From Chinchilla lanigera (lineage: Eukaryota > Chordata > Mammalia > Rodentia > Chinchillidae): a stretch of DNA of 64,000 nucleotides. Under the pieces are notes generated by a model. That model ran no database searches, was not told the origin of the DNA, and worked only from the letters and a program-made list of their open reading frames with translations. The number at the start of each line of letters is the position of its first letter. Position 1 is the first letter of the stretch. The stretch is taken from the NCBI RefSeq assembly GCF_000276665.1, contig NW_004955404.1, positions 30,960,452 to 31,024,451 on the forward strand, given 5' to 3'. The position numbers and the translations under genes are program-made. Positions 1 through 10,656 of this stretch are shown piece by piece.

Positions 1-322
1 TCTTAGCTCTTATTATAGCATATAATGTTTGTATTAATTGGAGCTATAGGATTGTGGACATGGCGCTTCTTTATTCCTCTCATCTCCCCATCCTCCTCTC
101 TACCCTCCCCTTGTTCCCTTGAATGACCTACTTATTGGACAAGATCAGTCTTCTTGTCCCTTTCTACCCAAACTTTATCATTTTTTTGTTTGTACTTTGC
201 CTCACTCAGATGAGAGATACCACATGGTATCCAAGCTTCTGAGTCTGATTTATTTCACTCAGCATTATATTTTCCAGGTACATTCATTTTCCTACAAATT
301 CCTCAAATTTGTCATTCCTTTC
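1..322 (-). mobile_element. L1 3' end (pyrimidine-rich 3'UTR class)
   Basis: Reverse-strand L1 tail. Positions about 60-120 are a C/T-rich tract, which is the G/A-rich polypurine tract of an L1 3'UTR read backwards. About 185-300 matches the end of L1 ORF2 (the region encoding the stretch before the stop, seen as TTATTTCACTCAGCATTATA). It is cut at about 322 by the A-tail side of the next L1. The 5' remainder is not evident downstream of 7330. Confidence 0.75.
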
Positions 323-869
323 TTTACTTTAAAGAGAATAATAAAAAAAACAATAAAAATGATACAGAATTTCAAAACAACATGACAGGAAATTAAGAAT
401 GGTTGTTATATTGCATATTGTTATTTTCAAAGTAGTTGCTCAGATTACCACATAGAGGCATTTAAAATTGATCAAACAATAAAAGCACTAACTTTTCTTT
501 GCAATAAACTAATAGAAATTAGTAGTGCAATAATCTTAGCTATCATGTGCATGTGTGTGTGTGTATATACATACATTCATGTGTTTATTTAATTTTTTAT
601 TTATTTTTCCCTTCTTTATTTTCTCTTTTTCCCCATACCAGTTGTCCTTTCCTTTTGAGCAGTTTCTTACTCTTTAACAATATCTATTGTACTTTTTGGA
701 GCTTATTTACTCTTTCATTTTCTTACACTAGGGAAGCCGCACAATGTTTACACATGTGCATATGATTTATTTCACTTAGAAGTATCATTTCTAGTTGTAT
801 CCATTTACCTGTAAAAGCCTCCAGTTTAACTGTCTTTACAGCTGAGTAATACTTCGTTGTACAAAAATA

Positions 870-3800
870 TCACATCTTTTTTATCTGCTCCTTGGCTGAT
901 GGGCATTGTGGTTGTTCCCAAGATTTACCTATGACAAATTGTGCTGCTATGAACATAGGTGCACATATATCGCTGTGGTATGATGTTTTCAATTCTTCTT
1001 GGAAAGTGCCCAGAAAAGGAATAGCTGGGTCAAATGAAACCTCTAATGCTAGGTTTTTGAGGAATCTCCACACGGATTTCCACAGCACTTGCACCATTCT
1101 ACACTCCCACCAACAGTGGAGAAGGGTTCCTTTTTCCCCATGACCACATCAGCATTTGTTGTTGGTTGATTTCTTGATGATAGCCATTTTTTCAGGGTTG
1201 AGATGGAATCTCAGAGTTGTTTTAAATTCCATTTCTTGAATGAACAGTGATGAACATTATTTATTTACCATTTGTATTTCTTCATCTAAAAGATGTGTAT
1301 TCATTTCAGATGCCCATTTTTGTATTGGGTCTTTGAATTTTGGAGGCCTGATTTTCATTTAGTTATTTCTGTGTGTTAGATAGAAGTCCTAAAAAAATAG
1401 ATAGAGGTCATTTGTCTGAGGGACAGTTAGCTAAAAATTTCTCCCCAGTAACGGGTTTTCTTTTCACACTGTTGGTGATGTCATGGGATGTGCAAAAACT
1501 TTTCAATAAGATTAGATCCTAATTATTGATTCTTTGAAGTATTTACTGTGAGGTTTTGGTTTTGTTCAGGAACTCTCTGCCTACCCCTATATCTTCAACA
1601 CTTCTACCTACTTCTCTTCCAGTAGATTTAGTGTTTCTGTTTCAATATTTAGATCTTTTTACCTTAGTTTAGTGCATGGGGATAAACATGAGTCAAGCTT
1701 TAGTCTTTGGCATGTGGAAAGTCAGTTTTCCCACCACCTTTTATTAAAGAAGCTATCTTTCTTCCAGGGAACATATTTGGCCCCTTTGTCAAAGAGAAGG
1801 TGAATGACTGTGTTTGTAGCTGTGTCTGCATCTTCTAATATGTTCCACTAATACTCAGGTCTGTTTTGTTGCCAGCACCATGCTGATTTTATTACAGTAT
1901 CTTGCAGTATAGTTTCAAGTCAGGGACTATGATACCTCCTGGCTTGCCTTTGTTGCCCAGGATTGCTTTCACTATTCTAGGTCTCTTCGGGTTCCAGATG
2001 AATTTTAGGAATGTTTTCTCTAGATCTGTGAGGTATGTTGATCAGTATTGCATTATATCTGTATAACAGTTTTGGAAGTATGGCCATTTTCACACTGTTC
2101 ATTGTTCCTATTCATGAGCAAGGAATGTCTTTCCATTTCCTGAAATCCTCTTCAATCTCTTTTTTTCAGAGTACTGTAATTTTCAATGTATAGCTCTTTT
2201 ACTTCCTTTGTTAGATTGATTCCTAAGTATTTCATTTTTTTAGATACTATTATGAAAGGTGTGGTTTCCCTAATTTCTCTCTCAGTCATTTTGTTGTTTG
2301 TGTACAGGAATACTATTGATTCTTTCACTGTTGAATTTGTATCTAGCTATGATACTGAATTTGGTTATTAAATCTAGAAGCTTTTTAGTGGAGTTTTGAT
2401 GTCTTCTATGCAGAGTATCATGTCACCTCGGAATAATGATAATTTCACTTCTTCCTTTCCTACCCTTATTCTTTTTATTTCTCTCTCTTGTCTAGTTGCT
2501 CTGGCTAATACTTCCAGAACTATATTGAATAGGAGTGGTGACAGTGGACATCCTTGTCTTTCTGATTTTAAAGTGAAAGCTTTTAGTTTTGTCCATTTAG
2601 TATAATGTTGGCTGTTGGTTTGTCATCGATGGCTTTTATCAGATTGAGATAAGGACTATCTACTCCAATTTTCAGTAGGGTTTTTATTATAAAAGAGCAT
2701 TGGCCTTTATCAAAAGATTTTATAAATTTATTGAGATGATCATGAGATTTTTGTCTCTTGTTCTATTGATATGGTGTTACATTTATTGATTTGCATATGT
2801 TGAACCATCCCTACATTCCTTGGATGAATACCACTTAATCATGTTGTATAATCTTCTTGATCATTTGCTGCATTCTGTTTGCTAGTATCTTATTAAGGAT
2901 TTTTACATTCATGTTCATTAGGGAAATTCGCCTTTTTTGTTTGAATCTTTCTCTGGTTTTGGTATCAGAGTAATACTTCCCTCCAGGAATGAGTTACAGA
3001 GAAACTGCCACCCTCTCAATTTCATTAAAGAGTTTGAGGAGTATTGGTTTTAAATCTTCTCTAAATTTCTTGTAGAATTCATCTGTGAATACATCAGGAC
3101 CTGGGCTTTTCTTTGCTGGTAAGTTGTTAATTACATTTTCAATTTCATTGACTGATATTGCATTATTCAGAATTCTTATATCTTCTTGATTCAGCTTTAG
3201 TAATTCATATGTGTTATGTTTTGTGTCTAGATGTCCCCCTAAAGCCTCATGCAGTCATGGGGCAGGCTTCTAGAGTTTTTAATTGAATCATGGTCCAATA
3301 CTGGGATTATGGGTGTGAGTGCTAAACTCACCATAGGTTGGGTAACCTGCATACAATATAAGGGAGGGAAAGGGGCTTGCTTGCTCCTGCTCCTCCATTT
3401 TTGTTCTTGGTGATTTTGCTGTTTTCTACTACCATGAACTGTTGCCCTCTGCTATGTGTCAGTCTGCCTTGGAGCCAGTTGATGATGAACTGAAAACTCC
3501 ACAAACTGTGAGCTAAATAAACCTTTCCTTCATTAATTCTGGGTGTCATGTATTTTGTTTCAGCAATGAGGGAAAAATACCTAAGACAATATGTTTCTAG
3601 AAATCTGTCTATTTCTTGTATGTCTTCCATTCTATCAGGGTAAAAATTTTTGAAGTAGATATTGATGATCTTCTTAATTTGTACAGGATCTGTAGTGATT
3701 TCACCTTTTTCATTTCTTATTGCATAAATTTGAGTTTTTTCTTTCTTTTTTTATAAGGTTGGATAGGGGTTTACCAATTTTATTTATTCTTTTAAAGAAC

Positions 3801-4800
3801 CAACTCTTCAATTCACTAATTCTCTGCATTTTCTTAGTCTCCACTGCTTTAATTTTTGCTCTAATCTTCATGAGTTTTTAGCTTGACTTGCTCTTCTTTT
3901 TCTAGAAGCTTGAAGTGCAGCATTAGATTATTTATTTGTGCTTGTTCTGTTTTCCTGATGTTAGAATTCACCACTATAACATTCCTTCTGAGGACTGCTT
4001 TCATTGCATCCCACAGGTTCTGGTAAGTTATATTTGCATTTTCATTTAATTGTATATATTGTTTAACTTCTTCTTTAATTTCACTTGAGACCCATTGGTT
4101 GTTCAGGAGGGTGTTATTTAATTTCCACATGTTTAGGGAGTTTTTGCAGTTTCTTTTGTCAATAATTTCCAATTTCATTGCACTATGGTCAGATAATATG
4201 CACTAGATAATTTCCTCCTTTGCATTTACTTAAGCACATTCTATGGGCTAGTATATGGTCTATTTTAGAAAACTTCCCATGTGCAGCTGCAAAGAATGTG
4301 TATTCTGTTATTGTTGGGCAGAACACTCTATAAAGGTCTACTAAGTTCATTTGTTCACAAGTTTGGTTCATTTCTGTTATTTTCTTGCTCATTTTTTTGT
4401 TTAGTTGATCTATATGTGACAATGGGGTATTAAGGTCCCCGATACAATTGTGTTATTGCTTATTTGATTTTTCATGTCTATTAATGTTTATATTATATAG
4501 TTGGGTGCCCCAGTATTTAGTGCATAAATATTTATGATTGTTATCTCTCCCTCTTGCAGATTTCCCCTAACAAGTTTGTAGTAACCTTCTTTGTCTCTTT
4601 GTATCATTCTTGGTTTGAGGTTCACATTGTCTGCAAACAGAATAGCTACCCCGGCTTCTTTCTGGGTTCCTGTTGCACAGAGCATTGTTTTCCATCCTTT
4701 GACTTTCAGTCTGTGAATTTCTTTTTGAGTTAAATGTGTTTCTTGTATACAACATATTGTTTGATTTTGTTTCTTGATCCACTCTGCCAGTCTGTTTCTT
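870..4800 (-). pseudogene. L1 ORF2 remnant (endonuclease-reverse transcriptase)
   Basis: In life this protein nicks target DNA and reverse-transcribes L1 and SINE RNA. The endonuclease part lies at about 4800-4189. Fragments at 4488-4685 (contains RDKEGYYKLV and NIYALNTGAP) and 4189-4422 (contains EYTFF and KIDHIL) are typical of the AP-endonuclease fold. A linker fragment is at 3861-4178. The RT active-site motif lies at 2422-2433, but reads F-R-G-D instead of F-A-D-D, so the first catalytic aspartate is lost. The C-terminal fragment is at 870-1097 ([12 protein letters not shown]). The reading frame is broken repeatedly and interrupted by an LTR at 3212-3588. It cannot encode an active enzyme. 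Confidence 0.85.
3212..3588 (+). mobile_element. Solo ERVL-MaLR LTR with perfect 5-bp TSD
   Basis: 377 bp, begins TGTTATGTTTTGTGTCTAGA and ends CCTAAGACA (TG...CA). It is flanked by ATATG at 3207-3211 and 3589-3593, the 5-bp duplication expected for ERVL-class insertion. A polyadenylation signal is visible in GAGCTAAATAAACC. Inserted in L1 ORF2 in the opposite orientation. Confidence 0.9.
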
Positions 4801-5104
4801 TTGATTGGTAAATTAAAACCATTTACATTAATATCTATAACTAATATGTATTGGTTTATCTATGTGATGTTATTTTCCTGCTTTTGGTTCCCTACATTTC
4901 TGTTTTGTTTAATTGCTTGCCCTGATTGGTGAATTGTTTCTGTTGTTGTTCTTGGAATTGCTGTCATTTCTATATCTTTCTAGAATATCTTTCTGGAGTC
5001 TTTGTAGAGTTGGTTTGGTGGCCTTGAATTTCTTCAGTTGTTGTTTGTTGTGCACTATATTATTTCTCCATTAATTTTGAAAGATAGTTTTGCAGGGGAG
5101 CTAG

Positions 5105-5472
5105 TGTCTTGGTTTGTTTTGTCTCATTGCTGACACAAAATATCCAACACCCAAATTAAAGAGGAAAAGGTTTAGTTACTTCACAGTTTGTCAAGGTTCT
5201 AGTCTATAATCATCTAGCTTCAAGGCAGAATGGCATGGCAGAGGAGCAACAGTTCATGCATGGCAGCAAAAGCAACAAGAGCAAAAATGGAGGAGCAGAA
5301 AGAGCAAAGCTCTTTCCTTCCCTTATATTGCATGCAGGCTACCCACCCCAAGGTGGGTGTAGCATTCACACCTATAATCCCAGCATTGAACCACGAATCA
5401 ATCACAGATTCTAGATACCTGCCCCATGATTGCATGAGGCTTTGAGGGGACATCTAGACACAAACCATAACA
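5105..5472 (-). mobile_element. Solo ERVL-MaLR LTR
   Basis: 368 bp. The plus strand begins TGTCTTGGTTTG and ends AAACCATAACA, so the LTR reads TGTTATGG...AAGACA on the minus strand. It is the same family as 3212-3588 and 61973-62345 and interrupts L1 ORF1. Flanking 5-mers do not match, so the TSD is decayed or the end was altered. Confidence 0.85.
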
Positions 5473-5837
5473 ATCAATCTAGGTTGGAAGTTGTTTTCTT
5501 TCAGGACCTGAAATACTTCTCTCCAAGCTCTTCTTGACTTGATGATTTGTGTTGAGGAGTCTGCCATGACTTTGATAACCTTTCCTTTATAGGTGATCTG
5601 TTCCTTTTCTCTTACAGCTTTTAATAGTCTTTTCTTGTTCTAAATTTCTAGCTTCTTGATTATTATATGTCTGGGTGTGGATTTATTTTAATTATGGTAA
5701 TTGGAGTTCTATAGGCATCACTTACTGTATGTCAGATTCTTTTCCCATGATTGGGAAATTTTCTGCTATTATTTCTGCAAATAATCTTTTTATATCATTT
5801 GTGTTGAGACCTACTTTTTCATTGACACCTACCATTC

Positions 5838-5878
5838 TTTTTTTTTTTTTTTTTTTTTTTTGGTTTTTCTCCGGTACC
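5838..5878 (-). mobile_element. 5'-truncated ID tail fragment
   Basis: A T-run (5838-5861) followed by GGTTTTTCTCCGGTACC. This is exactly the reverse complement of the 3' end of the young ID elements (GGTACCGGAGAAAAACC plus A-tail). Nothing 5' of GGTACC is present. No TSD is visible, and the flanking ORF1 sequence appears shortened. Confidence 0.75.
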
Positions 5879-6399
5879 TTGAATTGTTATTTCCTGGTTC
5901 CTTATTATTTTAAAGAGTTCTTTCCTTTCCTGGTCACTAGCTGTAATGCTGTCTTCAAGGTCTGAAAGTCTATTTTCAGTTTCATTCAAGTGGTTTTGCC
6001 AGCTTTCGGTGGAATTTTTAATTTCCTGGATAGCTCTTTGAATCTGTTTCACACATTCTAATCCTTTCCTTATTGTTCATTCAAGGTTTCCATTATTTTT
6101 CTGTGCTCCTCTATTTTTTTTTATCTACGTCTTCTTTAGATATGCTGAGCAATTCCTTCATTATGGTTGTCATTTCTTTTTTACCTGAAAGATGATTTCT
6201 TATCTGATTTCTTCTATGGCTTGATGGAGTTATTTCTGTACTTCAGTTACTAACATTTTAGAAATTTCATGTGTGTGACTTCTAATTTCTTCTATGTTGA
6301 TGTCTCCTGGACTTGTTCTGGTAGGGCTAGAGGCCTGAGATTGCATTTTGCTTTTTCATCTTGACAGTTTCTATTTCAAAAAACTTTTATTTTGTTTTC

Positions 6400-7330
6400 T
6401 GTGATGATCTTTGTTTGTTATGGTAGTAAGTAGCTATATCCCTAGTATCATGGCCTCTTCAGGAAAAGTCTGTACTTCAGGGACATCTTCTGTGTGTAGG
6501 AGAGTCTTGGTTTGTGTCTGTTCCAAGATCCTACATTCCCAATGAATTGATAGTGCAATTTTGGTTTGTGTTTGACTCAGTCCTATTTTTTGGTGTATTA
6601 TTACCCCAGAGCTTCCCAATATTGTTACACAAGGCAAAACAACTGATTACAGGGTCTCCCTTTAGCAATGGGAACACAGCCCCAGTGTGAGCCACCAGTT
6701 CTTTGTAACTCGGGCTGACTCTGGTGTCCAATCACAGAATCCAAGTCTGCTCACCAATCCCTGCCTCTCAGCTGGCCTCCCCTGTCTGCTCTTCAGCTGC
6801 CGGCATTCTCCAGTGATTCCTTCCCTGTTCAACTCTGGGACCTTGGCAGTATGGAGCCATGAGGGGACTGCTCTCAAGCTGAGGCATAAACACCCAGCCT
6901 TCCTCAGAATGGCTTCTTGGCCAGTGCCTGTTCTGTGAGGCTACTCCCTGGGCACTTTTAACACAGTCATACAGCGGTCACTCACCACATGTTACCACTG
7001 GAAGGTCTCTCGGGAATCTGAGACTCATTCTTGCTGCTGTCTCCAACTGCATAAGATTTTACTGGTCTTTGTGCACTTCTCCATGAGTAGGGAACTTACC
7101 AGTTTCAGTGTACCTCCCAGCTGGCAGCCAGCCAGCTGCCCTCTGTAATGCAGGGGCTCCTTCTCTATAAGGAGAGCCATTTCGTGTGTATTGTTTAATC
7201 CTATTTTCTTCTTCTCTGTCAGTTCTCTCACTCTCCCCTCACTTTGGTTCCTCTCCAAGGTACTATCCTCCAGACTTCAGATACCTTGTCTTGGAGGAGC
7301 TGAGCTGCTGGCATTCACTGTTCCACCACC
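6400..7330 (-). other. L1 5'UTR-like segment
   Basis: Positioned just 5' of ORF1 on the minus strand and richer in G+C than the ORFs. It ends near 7330 where an older, AT-rich L1 begins. Several short frames occur on both strands (for example 6434-6637 and 7025-7258) but none resembles a known protein. The internal promoter of this L1 would have been here. Assignment is by position, since 5'UTRs diverge fast. Confidence 0.6.
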
Positions 7331-8700
7331 TTAGAGCTGAGTGTCATCATTTTGTCTTTTAATCCTGCTTATATTTTTGTTGTTCAAAATCTTTTTATTT
7401 CTTAATTTTAATGCTATTTTCACATAGTCAGTGTTTTCACACTTTAATTGTACATAGATTTTGAGATGTAGAAGGTTTTTCCAGTTTAGAGAAGAATTCC
7501 TCACATTTTCCTCTAGTGCTTTTACGGTTTCTTTTTTTCATGATTACAATCTTTTATAGTTTTGAATTTACTCTTGTGTGTGATTGAGATAAAGACCTAA
7601 TTTTTTTTAGCCAAATGACTATCCACTTGACACAGCATTAATTATTAAAAAGTCAATCATTGTAGCTATGAATTTATATCAAATACAAAATTTTTACTTG
7701 TACCTTATTCTATTACTGGATTTTCTGTTCTGTTTCATTTGTAATTGTCTATATTTATGCACTAGTTGCTTGCTACTTAGCGAGGCTCTATAGCTTGTTT
7801 TAATATGTGAAGTTAATTTACCCTAGCATATCTCTTTCTTAATGCTTTCTTAGCTATTCCTGCATGATTAATTTTTAAATCAAGTTCTATAACATAAAAA
7901 GAAATAAGAAACTAATGAAGCCTTGGGGTAGCTCAATGGTAGAGTGCATGTTTAGCATGGGTAGGGCCCTAGGTTCTAGCCCCAGCATCAAAAAAAAAAC
8001 AAAAATTGATGATTTTTTTATTGGGACCACATTAAATTTAAAAGTTAACTAAGGAAGTGCTCACATCTTTATAAGATTAAGTCATTTTATCCAAGAACAG
8101 CGGGTGTCTTTCCCTTTGGTCATGGCTACTTTTGTAGTTTTCAGAAGGATCTTATAAATTTTCTCCATATAATTTTATAAATTCTTGCTAAGTTTATGTC
8201 TAAATATTTTGATATTGCTGTTAATAAAATTTTCTGTTGCATTACATCTTCTACCTGGTTGTGGTTTATGCTAAAAGTATTAATTTTTGCCTTTTAATTT
8301 TCTACCCTACCTCCTTCTAAATTCTCCTTTATCTTTATTAATTTTATGATTACCTCCCCAGGTTTCCCACGTGCACTATCATATCATGTGCTAACAAAGA
8401 AAGTTTTATTTTTATGTTTTCAATTCCTGTTTCTCTAAGTTTTTACTACGCAGTTGCATTGGCTAATATTTTTAACACGCTGGTCATTCTTGCCTTGTTC
8501 TTGGCCACAGTAGGAAAGCCATTGGCCTTTAAATAGTTATATATTTTTGTAACATTGGCAGAGTACCATCAGGTCATAACTTTCTGAGTATTTTAACAAG
8601 GGACATAAACCTATGTTTTTCTTCTTAAGTGTGCAAATCTGCTGAATTTTATTATCAATTTTTCTAATTCCGAGCCCCATTTGTAAGAGTGGCATAAATT
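7331..8700 (-). mobile_element. Old L1 (L1M-type) ORF2 fragment
   Basis: AT-rich minus-strand L1 ORF2 sequence. Landmarks are 7610-7640 (CCAAATGACTATCCACTTGA), 7750-7800 (TTATGCACTAGTTGCTTGCT), 8100-8125 and 8480-8530. It is more diverged than the upstream L1 and is split by an ID-like SINE at 7920-8005. Confidence 0.65.
7920..8005 (+). mobile_element. Older ID/dID SINE
   Basis: tRNA-Ala-derived SINE. The A-box region is GTAGCTCAATGGTAGAGTGC, followed by a diverged B-box (CCCTAGGTTCTAGCC), then CCCAGCATC and an A-tail. It has the ancestral AGCATC-type end rather than the GGTACC end of the younger copies. Confidence 0.8.
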
Positions 8701-8705
8701 CCACA

Positions 8706-8870
8706 GGGCCATTGTACAATCAGCTCAGGCTGCACAACAAGATATCCAAGACTTGGTGACTTAAACAACAGAAATGTATTTGTTACAGTTCCAGAGTCTG
8801 GAAAGTGCAGTGTCAATGTGGGATGTCTAACAAATGATTGTTCAGACACTCCCTAATGCTCTCTTCACAC
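8706..8870 (-). mobile_element. Old MaLR-type LTR remnant
   Basis: Carries the MaLR LTR 3'-end signature in reverse: TCAGGCTGCACAACAAGATA, then AACAACAGAAATGTATTTGT and a partly matching 'CAGTTCCAGAGTCTGG' stretch. The rest of the LTR is too decayed to follow. Confidence 0.55.
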
Positions 8871-9121
8871 AGCCTCTTCAATTTTTACAATGTGAAAATC
8901 CTAAGAATTTTCTAAATCTTGAAGTTCTGTTTCCACTTTACTTAACAATACTTTTCTCAGTTCATCACTCACCTCTCACATTTTACTGTAAGTCAGAAGG
9001 AGGCAAACTGATACATCAACATCTTTCTTAGAAATCTCAGCTGGCTCTTGAATTTCATAGCTTGCAAATGCTACCTTTCACACAACAGTAGAACATAGTT
9101 CAGCCAAGTGGTTGGCAACAT

Positions 9122-9545
9122 TATTTTTTTTATTTTAAAGATAAAAAACTAAAACATATTAACAAACAAACAGACATGAACAAAACAACACCAAAACAAT
9201 AAAAGCTATACAGAATTTCAGAAAAGGTGATAAAAAATTAACATTGATTGCTGTTTCACACCTTCAAACTGGTTACTCAGTTAAGCAAATATGGTCATGC
9301 AAGATTGATCAAACAATTAAACATTAACTATTCCTTTCTCTAAAGCAACAGATATTAGTAGTATAATTATCCTAGCTATCTGTGTATACATATATACATA
9401 TTTTTCCTTTCTTTCTTTTTTCTTTTCCCTCATCCCAGTCGTTCTTTATTTTTGAGCAGTTTCGTTCTCTTTCACAATATCTATTGTACCTTTTAGATTA
9501 TATTTACTCTTTCAGGTTCTTACTGTTTTGCCACATTATAACAAA
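9122..9545 (-). mobile_element. 5'-truncated L1 3' end
   Basis: Starts TTTTTTTTATTTTAAAGATA and runs parallel to positions 325-720. Shared blocks include ATACAGAATTTCA, TTGATCAAACAATTAAA, TATTAGTAGTATAATTATCC and CACAATATCTATTGTACCTT. The overlap with the older L1 at the window start defines one L1 3'UTR class. Confidence 0.8.
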
Positions 9546-9887
9546 GACTTCCTTCCAGTTTCCAATGACTTATTCCTTATTTCTATCTGAGCCCTTACTA
9601 GAATGACGTTTAATGTCCACATTTCTATAAATATCCTGTTCCTGGCTACTTATGTATTATTGTGTAAGATGGAAGCGTTCTTTCCAGCTCTCCTCTTTTC
9701 TTTCTGAGTAATTACCAAACTATACTTCCACATCCATATTTCTACCACTGATCTCTTCACAACCGTCTAAGCTTTTTCTAGCATGCACCTCAAAACCCCT
9801 CCATCTGCTACCCATTTCAAAAGCTACTTCCACATTTTTAGGTATTTGTTAAAGCAGAATATCACTTCCGTGTACCGAAATGGATGT
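9546..9887 (-). mobile_element. ERVL-MaLR internal sequence (5' part, non-coding)
   Basis: On the plus strand the segment ending at 9887 reads CTACTTCCACATTTTTAGGT followed by a diverged 'tggtacc' stretch, then the LTR. This is how MaLR internal sequence abuts its 5' LTR in reverse. CTATCTGAGCCCTTACTAGA (about 9581-9600) fits the same internal region. MaLR internals do not encode proteins. Confidence 0.55.
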
Positions 9888-10258
9888 TAGTCTACTCAGA
9901 CTGTGATAATAAAATATCACAGATTAAATGTTTTAAACAGCAGAATTTTATTTCTTACAGTTCCAGAAGGTGGGCAGGCTGAGATTAAGGTAACAACTGA
10001 TTTGCTTTGGGATGAGCAATCTATTCCTGACTTACATATGGCTGCTTTCTCCCCTCTATTTTCTCATTGAGAGACAGTAAGAACAAACTTTGGTCTCTCT
10101 GCTTATAGGGGCACTAACCTGTCAGACAATAGGCTCCCCTTCATGACTTCATTCAACCCTAATTACATCCTAAGGTCCTATTTCAAAATTCCATCAATTT
10201 AAAGGCTAGGGCTTCAATACAGAAGTTGTAAGCGAACAAAAATACTTGGTACATAACA
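9888..10258 (-). mobile_element. MaLR LTR (MST/MLT-type), 5' LTR of the adjacent internal fragment
   Basis: Reverse MaLR LTR. Signatures are TTAGTCTACTCAGACTGTGA, AACAGCAGAATTTTATTTCT, CAGTTCCAGAAGGTGGG, ATGACTTCATTCAACCCTAA and TACATCCTAAGGTCCTATTT. It is more diverged than the young MaLR LTRs. Confidence 0.75.
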
Positions 10259-10472
10259 GACATGGGGTACTATTCATGGTATTACAATCTATTCAGTAAT
10301 TTTTCATTTAAAAGTGTTTGCAATACTAACATAGGATATTTCAGATACTTCTCTGTATTTCCCTTTGTTCACTACATTTATCAAGTTTTGTCTTAATATT
10401 CTTATGTTTCATAAATTAGTTTGAAATATTTTCCACTTTCATGTTATAATTTGTTTCTAAATATTTGGCAGA

Positions 10473-10656
10473 GCTATGCAGGATGGCACAGGCCTATAAT
10501 CCCAGCACTCTGAGAGGGTGACACAGGAATATTGCAAGTTCAACATCAACTGGGACAAATTATGGAGACCCTGTCTCAAAGTAAAAGATAAAAAGGGCTG
10601 GGGATATAGTTTAGTGTAAAGGTCCTGGGTTTAATCCTTAGCATGGGAGAAGAAAA
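10473..10656 (+). mobile_element. B1-dID composite SINE
   Basis: Left part is B1-like (GGCACAGGCCTATAATCCCA ... GACCCTGTCTCAAAG). The right part is ID-like (GGGCTGGGGATATAGTTTAG ... GGTCCTGGGTTTAATCC). This fused structure is rodent-specific and is found in squirrel-, dormouse- and beaver-related lineages. Confidence 0.85.

Larger units (their letters stand above)
5050..6300 (-). pseudogene. L1 ORF1 remnant
   Basis: ORF1 encodes an RNA-binding coiled-coil trimer. The fragment at 5819-6052 reads as coiled coil (ENRLSDLEDSITASDQERKE). The C-terminal domain is readable on the minus strand at about 5640-5480 (EQITYKGKVIKVMADSS and RRAWREVFQVLKENNFQPRL). It is then split by a MaLR LTR (5105-5472) and resumes at about 5100. 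Between the two parts an ID tail replaces part of the coding sequence (5838-5878). Not functional. Confidence 0.8.
323..7330 (-). mobile_element. Near full-length, decayed L1 retrotransposon
   Basis: Reading the minus strand: a 5'UTR-like GC-richer region (about 7330-6300), ORF1 (about 6300-5050), ORF2 (about 4800-870), and a 3'UTR ending at about 323 in A-rich sequence after TCTTTAAAGT. It carries a MaLR LTR on the plus strand (3212-3588), another on the minus strand (5105-5472) and an ID tail fragment (5838-5878). Many stops and frameshifts make it inactive. The 3'UTR belongs to the 'TCTCTTTAAAATAAA' end class, which recurs at 9122, 38815, 46860, 54583 and 60850. Confidence 0.85.

Noticed and set aside
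3328..3630. 100-codon minus-strand frame
   Set aside because: It is antisense to a MaLR LTR and crosses the LTR/L1 junction at 3588.
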